Below are positions 54,860-63,400 of a stretch of 64,000 nucleotides of DNA, one piece after another; positions within the stretch are counted from its first letter, which is position 1; every line of letters begins with the position of its first letter. The notes beneath the pieces are model-generated. The model was not told the DNA's origin, searched no databases, and saw nothing but the letters and a program-made list of their open reading frames with translations. A program made the translations under genes and the position numbers. The DNA is taken from the NCBI GenBank assembly GCA_028044295.1, contig JAOFSE010000006.1:50274-114273 (forward strand), in the 5' to 3' direction. The DNA is from Sulfurimonas sp. GTDB taxonomy: Bacteria > Campylobacterota > Campylobacteria > Campylobacterales > Sulfurimonadaceae.

Positions 54860-55649
54860 CGATTTCCTCTTAGATGCTAAAAGCATTCATAAACTATCTA
54901 CCAAAGGTCTCTCAGTAGATCGTCTTAAAGAACAAATCAATGATGATTTAGACTTTACCCTAGAACTATGGCATTCACAAGGGGTTAGTATCATTAAAGA
55001 GAGAGGTAGTTTTTACTTCTCAACAAGATTTACACCCATTAGAGATGCTGAATTTTGTATTGTGGATATAGAAACAAATGGCTCGAAGATAGATAAACAT
55101 CAAATAATAGAAATAGCTGCTGTGAAAATAAAAAATGGTGAAATAATTTCTAAATATGAGTCACTTGTTCAGTGTAATGAAATCAATACTCATATAACAG
55201 AGATAACTGGTATCGATGTAAGTATGACAAAAGATGCACCTACTTTAAAAGAGGTAATGTATAAGTTTAAAGAGTTTTTAGCTGATAGTATATTTATAGC
55301 TCACGATGTAAAATTTGACTATAACTTCATATCACAGAGTATGCAAAAAGTTGGGCTTGAACCTATACTCAACAGAAGTTTATGCTCACTTTTTTTAGCT
55401 GAAAGAACTATAGAGTCTTATAGATATGCACTTTCATATCTTAATAAATCTTTAAATTTACACCCTGATGCAACTCATCATAGGGCTATGAGTGATGTAC
55501 TCACTACATATGAGCTGATAAAACTTTCATTTAGTAAATTAGATAATAGTGTTAAAACTGTAGAGGATGTTATAAAGTTTTCAAAAGATGCAAAAAGACT
55601 AAAGAGACCAAAGTTTGATCCCTTCCTAGAAGAAGTGAGCAACGCCTAA
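54849..55649 (+). CDS. DnaQ-like 3'-5' exonuclease
   Basis: 266 residues. A 65-residue N-terminal extension precedes a DEDDh exonuclease: Asp and Glu in IVDIETNG, Asp in AHDVKFDYNF, and His/Asp in HHRAMSDV. Domain order and the extension differ from E. coli epsilon; it may be the replicative proofreader or a stand-alone exonuclease. Co-transcribed with trpF and followed by a hairpin with U-rich tail. Confidence 0.9.
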   Translation: MLNNDFLLDAKSIHKLSTKGLSVDRLKEQINDDLDFTLELWHSQGVSIIKERGSFYFSTRFTPIRDAEFCIVDIETNGSKIDKHQIIEIAAVKIKNGEIISKYESLVQCNEINTHITEITGIDVSMTKDAPTLKEVMYKFKEFLADSIFIAHDVKFDYNFISQSMQKVGLEPILNRSLCSLFLAERTIESYRYALSYLNKSLNLHPDATHHRAMSDVLTTYELIKLSFSKLDNSVKTVEDVIKFSKDAKRLKRPKFDPFLEEVSNA

Positions 55650-55670
55650 ATACGTTGCTATTTTAATTGT
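55638..55670 (+). terminator. Likely intrinsic terminator after the exonuclease gene
   Basis: Stem AGCAACG (55638-55644) / CGTTGCT (55653-55659), 8-base loop with the stop codon, then ATTTTAATTGTTT. It also faces the 3' end of accA and may stop both. Confidence 0.65.
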
Positions 55671-56606
55671 TTATTCTGCAAATGCTCCAGCACTTGTTAA
55701 GCGTTTATACCTTGCATCCATTCTATCTTCACTAGACATTGCACGAAGTTTTGAAAGTTCATCTAAGAAATAATCAGCTATAGCAGTAGCTGCAGCATCT
55801 CTATTTCTATGTGCCCCAATTAATGGTTCATTGATTATGTCATCAATTAAGTCAAGGTCTTTTAAGTCACTACTAGTAATTTTCATAGCATTAGTAGCAG
55901 CTTCAGCTTTTGCAGGATCATTCCATAGAATTGCAGAACAACCCTCAGGTGATATAACAGAAAATACTGAGTATCTCATCATAGCAAGTCTATCGGCAAC
56001 ACCAATTGCAAGTGCTCCACCAGAACCACCTTCACCAATAACTACAGATATAGTAGGTACATTCAGTTCAGCTAATTCTATTAGGTTTCTTGCGATTGCT
56101 TCACTCTGATTTCTCTCTTCAGCACCAATACCAGGATATGCACCCGGTGTGTCTATCAGCATAAGAACAGGAATATTGAACTTTTCAGCAAGTTGAGCAG
56201 CACGAAGTGCTTTTCTATAACCTTCTGGATGAGGCATACCAAAATTTCTTTTTATTTTATTTTTAGTACCGCGACCTTTTTGCTCACCGATAACCATTAC
56301 TTTTTCATCACCAATATAACCAATGTAACAAAGTATTGCAGCATCATCACGGAAGTGTCTATCTCCATGAATCTCATACTTATCTCTCATGATTAGGTTG
56401 ATATAATCAAGAGCATAAGGACGGTCAAGGTGACGAGCTAATTGTAATTTTTGAAAAGGTGATAAGTTATTAAATATTTTTGATACTGCTTTATCCAAGT
56501 CTTTTTGAAGAGACTCTAGAGCGCCTTCATCGTGACGAACTTGAGCAGATATAATATCTTCTTGAATAAATTTAATTTTTTGTTCAAAATCTAAGTATGT
56601 AGCCAA
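55671..56606 (-). CDS. accA: Acetyl-CoA carboxylase carboxyltransferase subunit alpha
   Basis: 311 residues. Carboxyltransferase motifs [49 protein letters not shown] and [15 protein letters not shown]. It makes malonyl-CoA with AccB, AccC and AccD (not in this window). Start TTG 56606 with AAGGAT seven bases upstream. Downstream of fabF by 18 bases; same order in H. pylori. Confidence 0.97.
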   Translation of the reverse strand: MATYLDFEQKIKFIQEDIISAQVRHDEGALESLQKDLDKAVSKIFNNLSPFQKLQLARHLDRPYALDYINLIMRDKYEIHGDRHFRDDAAILCYIGYIGDEKVMVIGEQKGRGTKNKIKRNFGMPHPEGYRKALRAAQLAEKFNIPVLMLIDTPGAYPGIGAEERNQSEAIARNLIELAELNVPTISVVIGEGGSGGALAIGVADRLAMMRYSVFSVISPEGCSAILWNDPAKAEAATNAMKITSSDLKDLDLIDDIINEPLIGAHRNRDAAATAIADYFLDELSKLRAMSSEDRMDARYKRLTSAGAFAE

Positions 56607-56624
56607 ATTAAATCCTTAAAACAG

Positions 56625-57842
56625 TTAGATTTTTTTAAAAATCAGAACGCCGTTTGTTCCACCAAAACCGAATGAGTTACTCATTACAGTATTTAGTTCA
56701 GCTTTTCTAGCACCAGTAGTAACATAGTCTAAATCACAATTTTCATCAGGTGTTTCATTGTTGATTGTTGGAGGCAGTATACCATCACGCATAGCCATAA
56801 GACATGTAACAGCTTCAATTCCACCAGCAGCACCAAGACAGTGACCAATTTGGCCTTTAATTGAACTCATCGGAGGACAATTTTCTTTACCACCAAGTAA
56901 CTCTTTTACTGCAGCAGTTTCATTTTTATCATTGATTGGTGTAGATGTACCATGTGCATTTACATAGTCAAGTTTAGGTTCACCCGCCATTTTATATGCA
57001 GCTTTCATAGCACGAGCTGGGCCATCAAGAGATGGAGTAGTTATATGGTTAGCATCACCACTCTCTCCAAAACCAATAATCTCACCGTAGATATTTGCTC
57101 CACGAGCAACTGCATCTTCATAACTCTCAAGTACTAAAGCAGCAGCACCCTCACCCATTACAAAACCATCACGGTTAGCATCAAAAGGACGAGAAGCTCC
57201 TTTAGGATTTTCATTATTAGTAGAAAGTGCTTTCATCGCAGCAAACCCACCAACACCAGCACCAGTTACAGCACACTCAGCAGAAACTACTAACATTTTG
57301 TCAGCACCACCACACATAATTGTTTTACATGCTTCACTGATAGCGTGTGTACCAGCAGCACATGCTGTTACAGATGAAAGGTTAGGACCTTTTGTGCCAT
57401 GTTCAATAGAAACAAATCCACCAAGCATATTTACAAGAGCACCAGGAATAAAGAATGGAGATATTCTACGAGGTCCACGTGTTTCTATTATAATAGAGTT
57501 TTTCTCGATTGAAGGAAGTCCACCAATACCAGAACCAGCACTTATACCCATTCTTTCCATATCAGTATCTTCAGGTAAAGCTGCATCAGCCATAGCTTCT
57601 TGAGCAGCTTTAAGACCTAAGTGAATGAATCTATCTGCTTTTTTAACTTCTTTTGGAGGCATAACATCTGCTGGATCAAAATTTTTAACTTCACCTGCAA
57701 TTTTTACCGCATAGTTTTCTGCATCAAAAAGAGTGATGTTGTCTATTCCACATTCACCATCGCAAATAGCTTTAAATGAACTCTCTTTATCATTTCCAAC
57801 TGCATTTATCATGCCTAAACCAGTAACTACAACTCTTGTCAT
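56625..57842 (-). CDS. fabF: 3-oxoacyl-[acyl-carrier-protein] synthase II
   Basis: 405 residues. Condensing-enzyme triad: Cys in SSVTACAAGTHAI, His in NAHGTSTPINDKNE and His in SIKGQIGHCLGAAGG; C-terminal NSFGFGGTNGVLIF. It elongates ACP-bound fatty acids. The SD GGAGAT precedes ATG 57842. The 68-base gap from acpP holds a hairpin. Confidence 0.97.
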   Translation of the reverse strand: MTRVVVTGLGMINAVGNDKESSFKAICDGECGIDNITLFDAENYAVKIAGEVKNFDPADVMPPKEVKKADRFIHLGLKAAQEAMADAALPEDTDMERMGISAGSGIGGLPSIEKNSIIIETRGPRRISPFFIPGALVNMLGGFVSIEHGTKGPNLSSVTACAAGTHAISEACKTIMCGGADKMLVVSAECAVTGAGVGGFAAMKALSTNNENPKGASRPFDANRDGFVMGEGAAALVLESYEDAVARGANIYGEIIGFGESGDANHITTPSLDGPARAMKAAYKMAGEPKLDYVNAHGTSTPINDKNETAAVKELLGGKENCPPMSSIKGQIGHCLGAAGGIEAVTCLMAMRDGILPPTINNETPDENCDLDYVTTGARKAELNTVMSNSFGFGGTNGVLIFKKI

Positions 57843-57876
57843 TAAAATCTCCGTGAAAAAATAAAATACTTTATAA

Positions 57877-57899
57877 AGAACATCAAAAAATGATGCTCT
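57877..57899 (-). promoter_or_regulatory. Hairpin between acpP and fabF
   Basis: Arms AGAACATCA (57877-57885) and TGATGCTCT (57891-57899), one G-U pair, 5-base loop, with U-rich sequence further downstream on the minus strand. It may attenuate or stabilise the more abundant acpP message. Confidence 0.45.
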
Positions 57900-57910
57900 C
57901 TAAAAGAACT

Positions 57911-58138
57911 TTACTTGCTCTCTATGTAGTTAACTACATCTGAAACAGTTTGAATTTTTTCTGCTTCATCATCAGGAATCTCGATGTCGAATTTCTCTTC
58001 AAGAGCCATTACTAACTCTACTACATCAAGGCTATCAGCACCTAAATCTTCAACGAACTTTGCGTCCTCTTTAACTTCATCAGCTCCAACGCTCAGTTGT
58101 TCAACTACTACTTCTTTAATATCATCTAAAAGTGCCAT
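57911..58138 (-). CDS. acpP: Acyl carrier protein
   Basis: 75 residues with the 4'-phosphopantetheine attachment Ser36 in [12 protein letters not shown] and the acidic helix [21 protein letters not shown]. It carries acyl chains for fatty acid and lipid A synthesis. The 130-base gap upstream contains its own extended -10 promoter and AGGAGC SD. Confidence 0.98.
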   Translation of the reverse strand: MALLDDIKEVVVEQLSVGADEVKEDAKFVEDLGADSLDVVELVMALEEKFDIEIPDDEAEKIQTVSDVVNYIESK

Positions 58139-58172
58139 TCTAGCTCCTGTGTTTTATATATAAATTCACGAA

Positions 58173-58199
58173 ATTATATCACACTTAACTTAATTAAGT
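58173..58199 (-). promoter_or_regulatory. acpP promoter with palindrome at the -35 position
   Basis: Extended -10 TGATATAAT on the minus strand (TATAAT at 58178-58173, TG at 58181-58180). The palindrome ACTTAATTAAGT (58188-58199) lies where the -35 box would be, so it could bind a fatty-acid regulator or serve as an UP-like element. Confidence 0.6.
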
Positions 58200-58250
58200 A
58201 GAAAATGTTAAATAATTGTATGTAAGATTGAAGAAAGTTTAGAGTTGTTA

Positions 58251-58273
58251 CATAAAGGAATAAATCCTTTATG
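58251..58273 (-). terminator. Hairpin at the end of fabG
   Basis: Perfect 9-bp arms CATAAAGGA (58251-58259) and TCCTTTATG (58265-58273); the fabG stop lies in the 5' arm. No clear U-tract, so it may be a stabilising or Rho-assisted element. Confidence 0.5.
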
Positions 58274-59015
58274 CCATGTTCATTCCACCGTTAACTTTTA
58301 AAGTTTCGCCAGTTATGTAACTAGAGTGGTCTGAAAGTAAAAATGCAGTTGCTTCAGCTATTTCTTTACCTGAACCCATACGAGCCATTGGGATTTTAGC
58401 ATTTATTCCTGCTTTGATATCATCACTTAAAACTTCTGTCATTTCAGTTGAAATAAAACCTGGTGTTATAGAGTTATAGCGAATGCCACTAGTTGCTGAT
58501 TCAAGAGCAAAAGATTTAGTCATTGCAATAACTCCACCTTTACTTGCTGCATAGTTTGTTTGACCAGCATTTCCTGTTTCACCAATAATAGAAGCGATAT
58601 TTACCACACTTCCAAATTTTTTCTTTCTTGCAGCTTTAAAAAATTCACGACAACCTATAAAAGAAGATGTTAGATTTGCATTTATAACAGACATAAAATC
58701 ATCAGTTTTCATTCGAAGTGCTAGTTTATCATTTGTAATACCTGCATTGTTGACAAGGTATGAAAGTTCACCATCACTATCTATAATAGTTTTTATAGCA
58801 TCAGTAAATGCTGATTCATCACTTACATCAAAACCTATAACAGCAGCATTTCCACCGGCTGCTTCTATAGCATCTTTTACAGCATCAGCTTCTGTAGCAC
58901 CACTTCTATAGTTAACCCATACTTTTAAACCAAAAGAAGCTAAAGTTTTTGCTATCTCTGCACCAATACCACGACTTGAACCTGTTACTAAAACATTTTT
59001 ACCACTAAATTTCAC
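58269..59015 (-). CDS. fabG: 3-oxoacyl-[acyl-carrier-protein] reductase
   Basis: 248-residue short-chain dehydrogenase. NADP motif VTGSSRGIGAEIA, NNAG motif VNNAGITND, catalytic Ser in VVNIASIIGETG and Tyr/Lys in YAASKGG. GTG start at 59015 with AAAGGA nine bases upstream. Lies between acpP and gpmI. Confidence 0.97.
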   Translation of the reverse strand: MKFSGKNVLVTGSSRGIGAEIAKTLASFGLKVWVNYRSGATEADAVKDAIEAAGGNAAVIGFDVSDESAFTDAIKTIIDSDGELSYLVNNAGITNDKLALRMKTDDFMSVINANLTSSFIGCREFFKAARKKKFGSVVNIASIIGETGNAGQTNYAASKGGVIAMTKSFALESATSGIRYNSITPGFISTEMTEVLSDDIKAGINAKIPMARMGSGKEIAEATAFLLSDHSSYITGETLKVNGGMNMA

Positions 59016-59026
59016 TATTATTTCCT

Positions 59027-60502
59027 TTAAATTAAACTATGATCCATCTCATCAGGAATATCTATTCCCATAAGAGTTAAAACTGTTGGAGCGATATTAT
59101 TTAAAGCTCCACTTTCCACTTTAGAAACACCATCTGCTTCAACAAAACACCAAACTTTCCCAACTGTATGATTTGTCAAAATATTTCCATTTTCATCTCG
59201 CATCTCTTCACAGTTTCCATGGTCTGATGTAAGCACAACTGCGTAATCTTTCTCTTTTGCTTTATCAAAAATCAGACCAAGTTCTGTATCGACTGTATTT
59301 ACAGCGATCTTTGCTGCTTCAAAATCTCCAGTATGACCTATCATATCACCATTAGCAAAGTTTACTACTACAAAATCATATTCATCATCCATAGCATTTA
59401 GTACAGCAGCACCTACTTCTCTTGCACTCATTTCTGGTTTTTCATCATATGTTTTTACATCAGGCGAAGGTATAAGTACTCTCGTTTCATTAGTGTAAGG
59501 TTCATCTATACCACCGTTTAAGAAAAAAGTTACATGCGCATACTTTTCAGTTTCTGCAGTATGTAGTTGTCTTAAACCTTTGTTTGATATAACCTCAGCC
59601 AAAGTATTTTTAGGAGCATCTTTTTTAAATAGTACTGGATATGAGAAACTTTTATCATACTCTGTTATTGTTGCCAGATTAACCTCTACATGTAACTTAG
59701 AAAATTCATTAAAGTCTTTATCACCAAGAGCTGTAACCATCTCTCTCATTCTGTCACTTCTAAAGTTTACGGTTAAAACACTGTCTCCATCTTTCATACC
59801 ATCATAATCACTAAATGCTGTTGGTTGAACAAACTCATCTGTTTCGCCAAGAGAGTAAGAGTGTCCTATATAGCTATGTGGATTTAAGTCTGTTTTTGGC
59901 TGTGCATTTACTATAGAGTCGTAACCTTTTTGGATTCTTTCCCAACGGTTATCTCTATCCATAGAGTAAAATCTTCCACCAATAGTAGCTATCTTCACCT
60001 TGTCACTTAAGTGCTTCTCAACTTGTGAAATATACTCCCCAGCAGAAGTTGGAGAAACATCTCTACCATCAGTTATAAGATGAAGAAAAACTTCTTTACC
60101 TTGGGCTGCTGCTAAATCTGCAATACCCATAAAATGTTCTATATGAGAGTGAACACCACCATCACTAAGTAGTCCTATTAAATGTAGTCTATTTGAAGAG
60201 TTTAAAAGATTCTTGAAGTCTTGATTCTCTCCAAATGTATTTTCATTTAAAGCAAGAGAAATTTTGACTAAATCTTGGTAAAGGACTCTACCACTTCCTA
60301 TGCTCATGTGTCCAACTTCAGAGTTGCCCATTTGCCCTTCTGGAAGTCCAACACTAAGTCCAAATGTGTCTATAAGAGAGTGTGGTGTCTCTTTAAAGAG
60401 TCTGTCATATGTTGGTTTTGTAGCATGATAAAATGCATTATGTTCGATTTTTGAACAGTAACCAATACCATCAGTAATAACTAAAATAGCTTTTTTACTC
60501 AA
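59027..60502 (-). CDS. gpmI: 2,3-bisphosphoglycerate-independent phosphoglycerate mutase
   Basis: 491 residues. Alkaline-phosphatase fold with the phospho-Ser in MGNSEVGHMSIGSGR, metal ligands in LVITDGIGYC and TSDHGNCEEM, and LHLITDGRDVSP. It interconverts 3- and 2-phosphoglycerate. TTG start at 60502 with AAGGTG nine bases upstream. A palindromic -10 shared with mraY is 32 bases upstream. Confidence 0.97.
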   Translation of the reverse strand: MSKKAILVITDGIGYCSKIEHNAFYHATKPTYDRLFKETPHSLIDTFGLSVGLPEGQMGNSEVGHMSIGSGRVLYQDLVKISLALNENTFGENQDFKNLLNSSNRLHLIGLLSDGGVHSHIEHFMGIADLAAAQGKEVFLHLITDGRDVSPTSAGEYISQVEKHLSDKVKIATIGGRFYSMDRDNRWERIQKGYDSIVNAQPKTDLNPHSYIGHSYSLGETDEFVQPTAFSDYDGMKDGDSVLTVNFRSDRMREMVTALGDKDFNEFSKLHVEVNLATITEYDKSFSYPVLFKKDAPKNTLAEVISNKGLRQLHTAETEKYAHVTFFLNGGIDEPYTNETRVLIPSPDVKTYDEKPEMSAREVGAAVLNAMDDEYDFVVVNFANGDMIGHTGDFEAAKIAVNTVDTELGLIFDKAKEKDYAVVLTSDHGNCEEMRDENGNILTNHTVGKVWCFVEADGVSKVESGALNNIAPTVLTLMGIDIPDEMDHSLI

Positions 60503-60533
60503 ATTTTCACCTTAGTAATAAATATTTTATGCA

Positions 60534-60546
60534 ATTATACTATAAT
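60534..60546. promoter_or_regulatory. Symmetric divergent -10 boxes of gpmI and mraY
   Basis: ATTATA-C-TATAAT: TATAAT on the minus strand (60539-60534) and on the plus strand (60541-60546) separated by one base. Each lies about 31 bases from its gene's start codon. Confidence 0.65.
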
Positions 60547-60576
60547 GTTATCCTATTAACATAAGGACTATGACTT

Positions 60577-61638
60577 TTGCTATATTGGCTATCAGAAATA
60601 TTAGATATCAACCTACTTGGATACATCACCGTAAGAGCTGGAATATCATTTTTTATCGCTCTGTTTTTAACTCTTTTTCTTATGCCTCTTTTTATAAAGT
60701 GGGCTCAAAAAACTTCTAGTGTTCAACCTATAAATGAATATGCTCCAGAAAATCATAAAGCTAAAGCATCAACACCTACCATGGGTGGAATTGTTTTTAT
60801 TTTTTCAACAATAGTGGCTTCACTACTGAGTATTAAATTCTCAAATGTTTATGCACTTGGCGCTATTCTTACTCTTGGTCTTTTCGCCCTTATAGGTTTT
60901 CAAGATGATTATTCTAAAGTCAGGAAAAACGAGAACCTCGCTGGACTAAAGGCTAGAACAAAACTAGTACTTCAGATTATATCTGCACTTGTAGTTGCTG
61001 CTTACCTTTGTATATTTGCGGACTTCAACACTGAACTTTATGTTCCCTTTATGAAAAACTCTGTTGTTGATATGGGTCTATTTTCTATGGCTTTATGGGT
61101 TATTGTAATCATCGCTACATCAAATGCAGTAAACCTTACTGATGGACTAGATGGTCTTGCAACAGTTCCTTCTATAACAGCCCTTGTGTCATTTAGTATT
61201 ATCATATACATAACTGGTAATATCAAAGTAAGTTCTTACCTTCTTATGCCTCACTTTAATATAGGAGAAGTTGCAATTATTGCCAGTGCCTTAATGGGAG
61301 CGTTAACTGCTTTTCTTTGGTATAACTGTCATCCAGCAGAGGTATTTATGGGAGATAGTGGTTCACTAACTATTGGAGCTTTTCTAGGCTACCTTGCCAT
61401 AATCTCTAAAAGTGAAATACTTCTACTTCTTATAGGTTCTATCTTTGTTATAGAAACACTATCTGTGATACTTCAAGTTGGTAGTTTTAAACTTAGAAAA
61501 AAGAGAGTCTTTTTAATGGCTCCTATCCATCATCATTTTGAAATGAAGAACTGGGCTGAGAATAAAATCATTGTTAGGTTCTGGATTATCGCAATTCTAT
61601 CTAACCTTGTAGCTCTTATGTCTCTAAAGATTCGTTAA
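60577..61638 (+). CDS. mraY: Phospho-N-acetylmuramoyl-pentapeptide transferase
   Basis: 353 residues, ten membrane helices. Motifs KASTPTMGGIVF, QDDYSKVRKN (catalytic Asp pair region), NLTDGLDGLA and APIHHHFE. It forms lipid I for peptidoglycan. TTG start 60577 with AAGGA at 60563-60567; an out-of-frame ATG at 60570 could compete. Overlaps murD by one base (TAATG). Confidence 0.97.
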   Translation: MLYWLSEILDINLLGYITVRAGISFFIALFLTLFLMPLFIKWAQKTSSVQPINEYAPENHKAKASTPTMGGIVFIFSTIVASLLSIKFSNVYALGAILTLGLFALIGFQDDYSKVRKNENLAGLKARTKLVLQIISALVVAAYLCIFADFNTELYVPFMKNSVVDMGLFSMALWVIVIIATSNAVNLTDGLDGLATVPSITALVSFSIIIYITGNIKVSSYLLMPHFNIGEVAIIASALMGALTAFLWYNCHPAEVFMGDSGSLTIGAFLGYLAIISKSEILLLLIGSIFVIETLSVILQVGSFKLRKKRVFLMAPIHHHFEMKNWAENKIIVRFWIIAILSNLVALMSLKIR

Positions 61639-62837
61639 TGCAAAGAGTGTCTCTCTTTGGTTATGGAAAGACGACAAAGTCTCTAACCAAACTTTTTCCA
61701 AATGCTATTTTTTATGATGACAAGTGTAAAGAAACATATAAAGATGAAAATGGTTTTCTTATAAAACCATCATCTGAGTTTAATCCAGAACATTCTGATC
61801 TAGAGATTCCATCACCTGGGATTCCACCATTTAACCCTATCATTCAACAGTCTAAAAACTTACAAAGTGAGTATGACTGTTTTTGTGAGACTTCACCACT
61901 AAAAGTATGGATAAGTGGCACAAACGGAAAAACTACTACTACACAGATGATGCAGTATATTTTAGAAGATAATGGAAGTGAAGCTGGTGGGAACATTGGC
62001 ACTCCATTAGCAGACTTACATGTAGAATCTGAAATTTGGATTTTAGAGACTAGTTCATTTACTATGCACTACACACATAAAGCTCTTCCCAACATATATG
62101 TACTACTTCCAATAAACCCTGACCATTTATCTTGGCACGGAAGTATGCAAGAGTATGAAGAGGCTAAACTAAAACCTATACGCTCAATGCGTGAAGGCGA
62201 AGTAGCAATCATTCCTGAAGTTTACAAAGATATACAGACATCAGCTCATATAATTACATATAGCGATGAAAAAAGTATAGCTAAGTACTTTGATATAGAT
62301 GAAACAAAAGTAAACTTTAAAGGTGCGTTTCTTGCAGATGCTCTTTTAGCAATGGCTGTTGATAAAATACTGTTTGACAGAGTTGATTATGAAAAGATTA
62401 ACTCTTTTAAACTAGACCCTCACAGACAAGAAGAACTTAGAGATTCAAAAGATCGTTTATGGGTAAACGATACTAAAGCGACAAATATAGATGCAACACT
62501 AGCAGCACTCAACAGATACAGAGACTCATATGTTCACCTTATCTTAGGTGGTGATGACAAGGGCGTTGAACTCGATGAGTTATTTGAGGCACTCAAAGGT
62601 CTACATGTAAAGATTTACAACATTGGTTCAAACAAAGAAAAACTATCTGATTTAGCACAAAAGTACTCAGTTGATTTTGAAAAGTGTGAAAACCTAGTTG
62701 ACGCTACATGTAGGATTGATAAAAACCTAAAAAACAATGAAGTTGCCCTGCTCTCACCAGCAGCTGCAAGCCTAGATGAGTTTTCATCATATGCTGAGCG
62801 TGGAAATATATTTAAAGAAGAGGTATCAAAAGTATGA
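61638..62837 (+). CDS. murD: UDP-N-acetylmuramoylalanine-D-glutamate ligase
   Basis: 399 residues, shorter than E. coli (438) as in this phylum. Mur ligase motifs: ISGTNGKTTTTQMM (P-loop), ETSSFTMHYTHK, LPINPDHLSWHGS, DPHRQEEL and NDTKATN. It adds D-Glu, so depends on MurI. Carries three TACATGTA sites. Overlaps purN by 4 bases (ATGA). Confidence 0.96.
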   Translation: MQRVSLFGYGKTTKSLTKLFPNAIFYDDKCKETYKDENGFLIKPSSEFNPEHSDLEIPSPGIPPFNPIIQQSKNLQSEYDCFCETSPLKVWISGTNGKTTTTQMMQYILEDNGSEAGGNIGTPLADLHVESEIWILETSSFTMHYTHKALPNIYVLLPINPDHLSWHGSMQEYEEAKLKPIRSMREGEVAIIPEVYKDIQTSAHIITYSDEKSIAKYFDIDETKVNFKGAFLADALLAMAVDKILFDRVDYEKINSFKLDPHRQEELRDSKDRLWVNDTKATNIDATLAALNRYRDSYVHLILGGDDKGVELDELFEALKGLHVKIYNIGSNKEKLSDLAQKYSVDFEKCENLVDATCRIDKNLKNNEVALLSPAAASLDEFSSYAERGNIFKEEVSKV

Positions 62838-63400
62838 TGAAAAAAGTAGCTATTCTTTCTTCACACAATGGGAGTGGATTTAACACTCTATACAATGCAA
62901 GTCAAAACAAAACTCTAGATATAGAGATAGTACTACTTATATCTAACAACACTAAATCAGTAGCGCTTAAAAATGCCAAGGAACGTGGGATAGATGCGCA
63001 CCTCATAAATGCATCAACATCACCTACTCCTGATGATGAGATATATAAACTACTAAAAAATTCTGGATGTGATTATATTTTTCTTTCAGGATATATGAAA
63101 AAGATATCTCCTCAGATTGCTAGTGAATTTAAAGTTGTAAATTCTCATCCTGCACTTTTGCCAAACTATGGTGGAAAAGGGATGTATGGCAGAAATGTTC
63201 ATGAAGCTGTTATAGCAAATGGTGAAAAAGTAAGTGGAGTTACCATTCATGAAGTTAATGAAGTTTATGATGATGGAAAAATTATTTTACAAAAGAAACT
63301 TAACATATCTGAAAATGAGAGTGTTGACAGTTTGGAAAATCGTATCAAAGAGTTAGAGTCTTTAGCAATTTTCGAGAGCTTCCAAAAATACTTGAAATAA
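62834..63400 (+). CDS. purN: Phosphoribosylglycinamide formyltransferase
   Basis: 188 residues. LSSHNGSGFNTL, the catalytic Asn and His in FKVVNSHPALLPNYGGKGMYG, and GVTIHEVNEVYDDGKII. Purine synthesis, using 10-formyl-tetrahydrofolate. Tandem ATGs start it. The stop abuts the next ATG (TAAATG). Confidence 0.95.
   Translation: MMKKVAILSSHNGSGFNTLYNASQNKTLDIEIVLLISNNTKSVALKNAKERGIDAHLINASTSPTPDDEIYKLLKNSGCDYIFLSGYMKKISPQIASEFKVVNSHPALLPNYGGKGMYGRNVHEAVIANGEKVSGVTIHEVNEVYDDGKIILQKKLNISENESVDSLENRIKELESLAIFESFQKYLK

Larger units (their letters stand above)
1202..62712. repeat. Dispersed palindrome TACATGTA (about 24 copies), all within genes
   Basis: Hand scan found copies starting at 1202, 9250, 9780, 11372, 12067, 12957, 13870, 14210, 21576, 23471, 26704, 29948, 30312, 33487, 35244, 44167, 44220, 44564, 49608, 53722, 59687, 62017, 62602 and 62705. 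Flanks are usually a pyrimidine before and a purine after, extending the consensus to YTACATGTAR. Confidence 0.7.

Noticed and set aside
60570..60576. ATG at 60570 as the mraY start
   Set aside because: It is out of frame with the conserved MraY sequence; TTG at 60577 begins the correct frame. The ATG might still compete for ribosomes.
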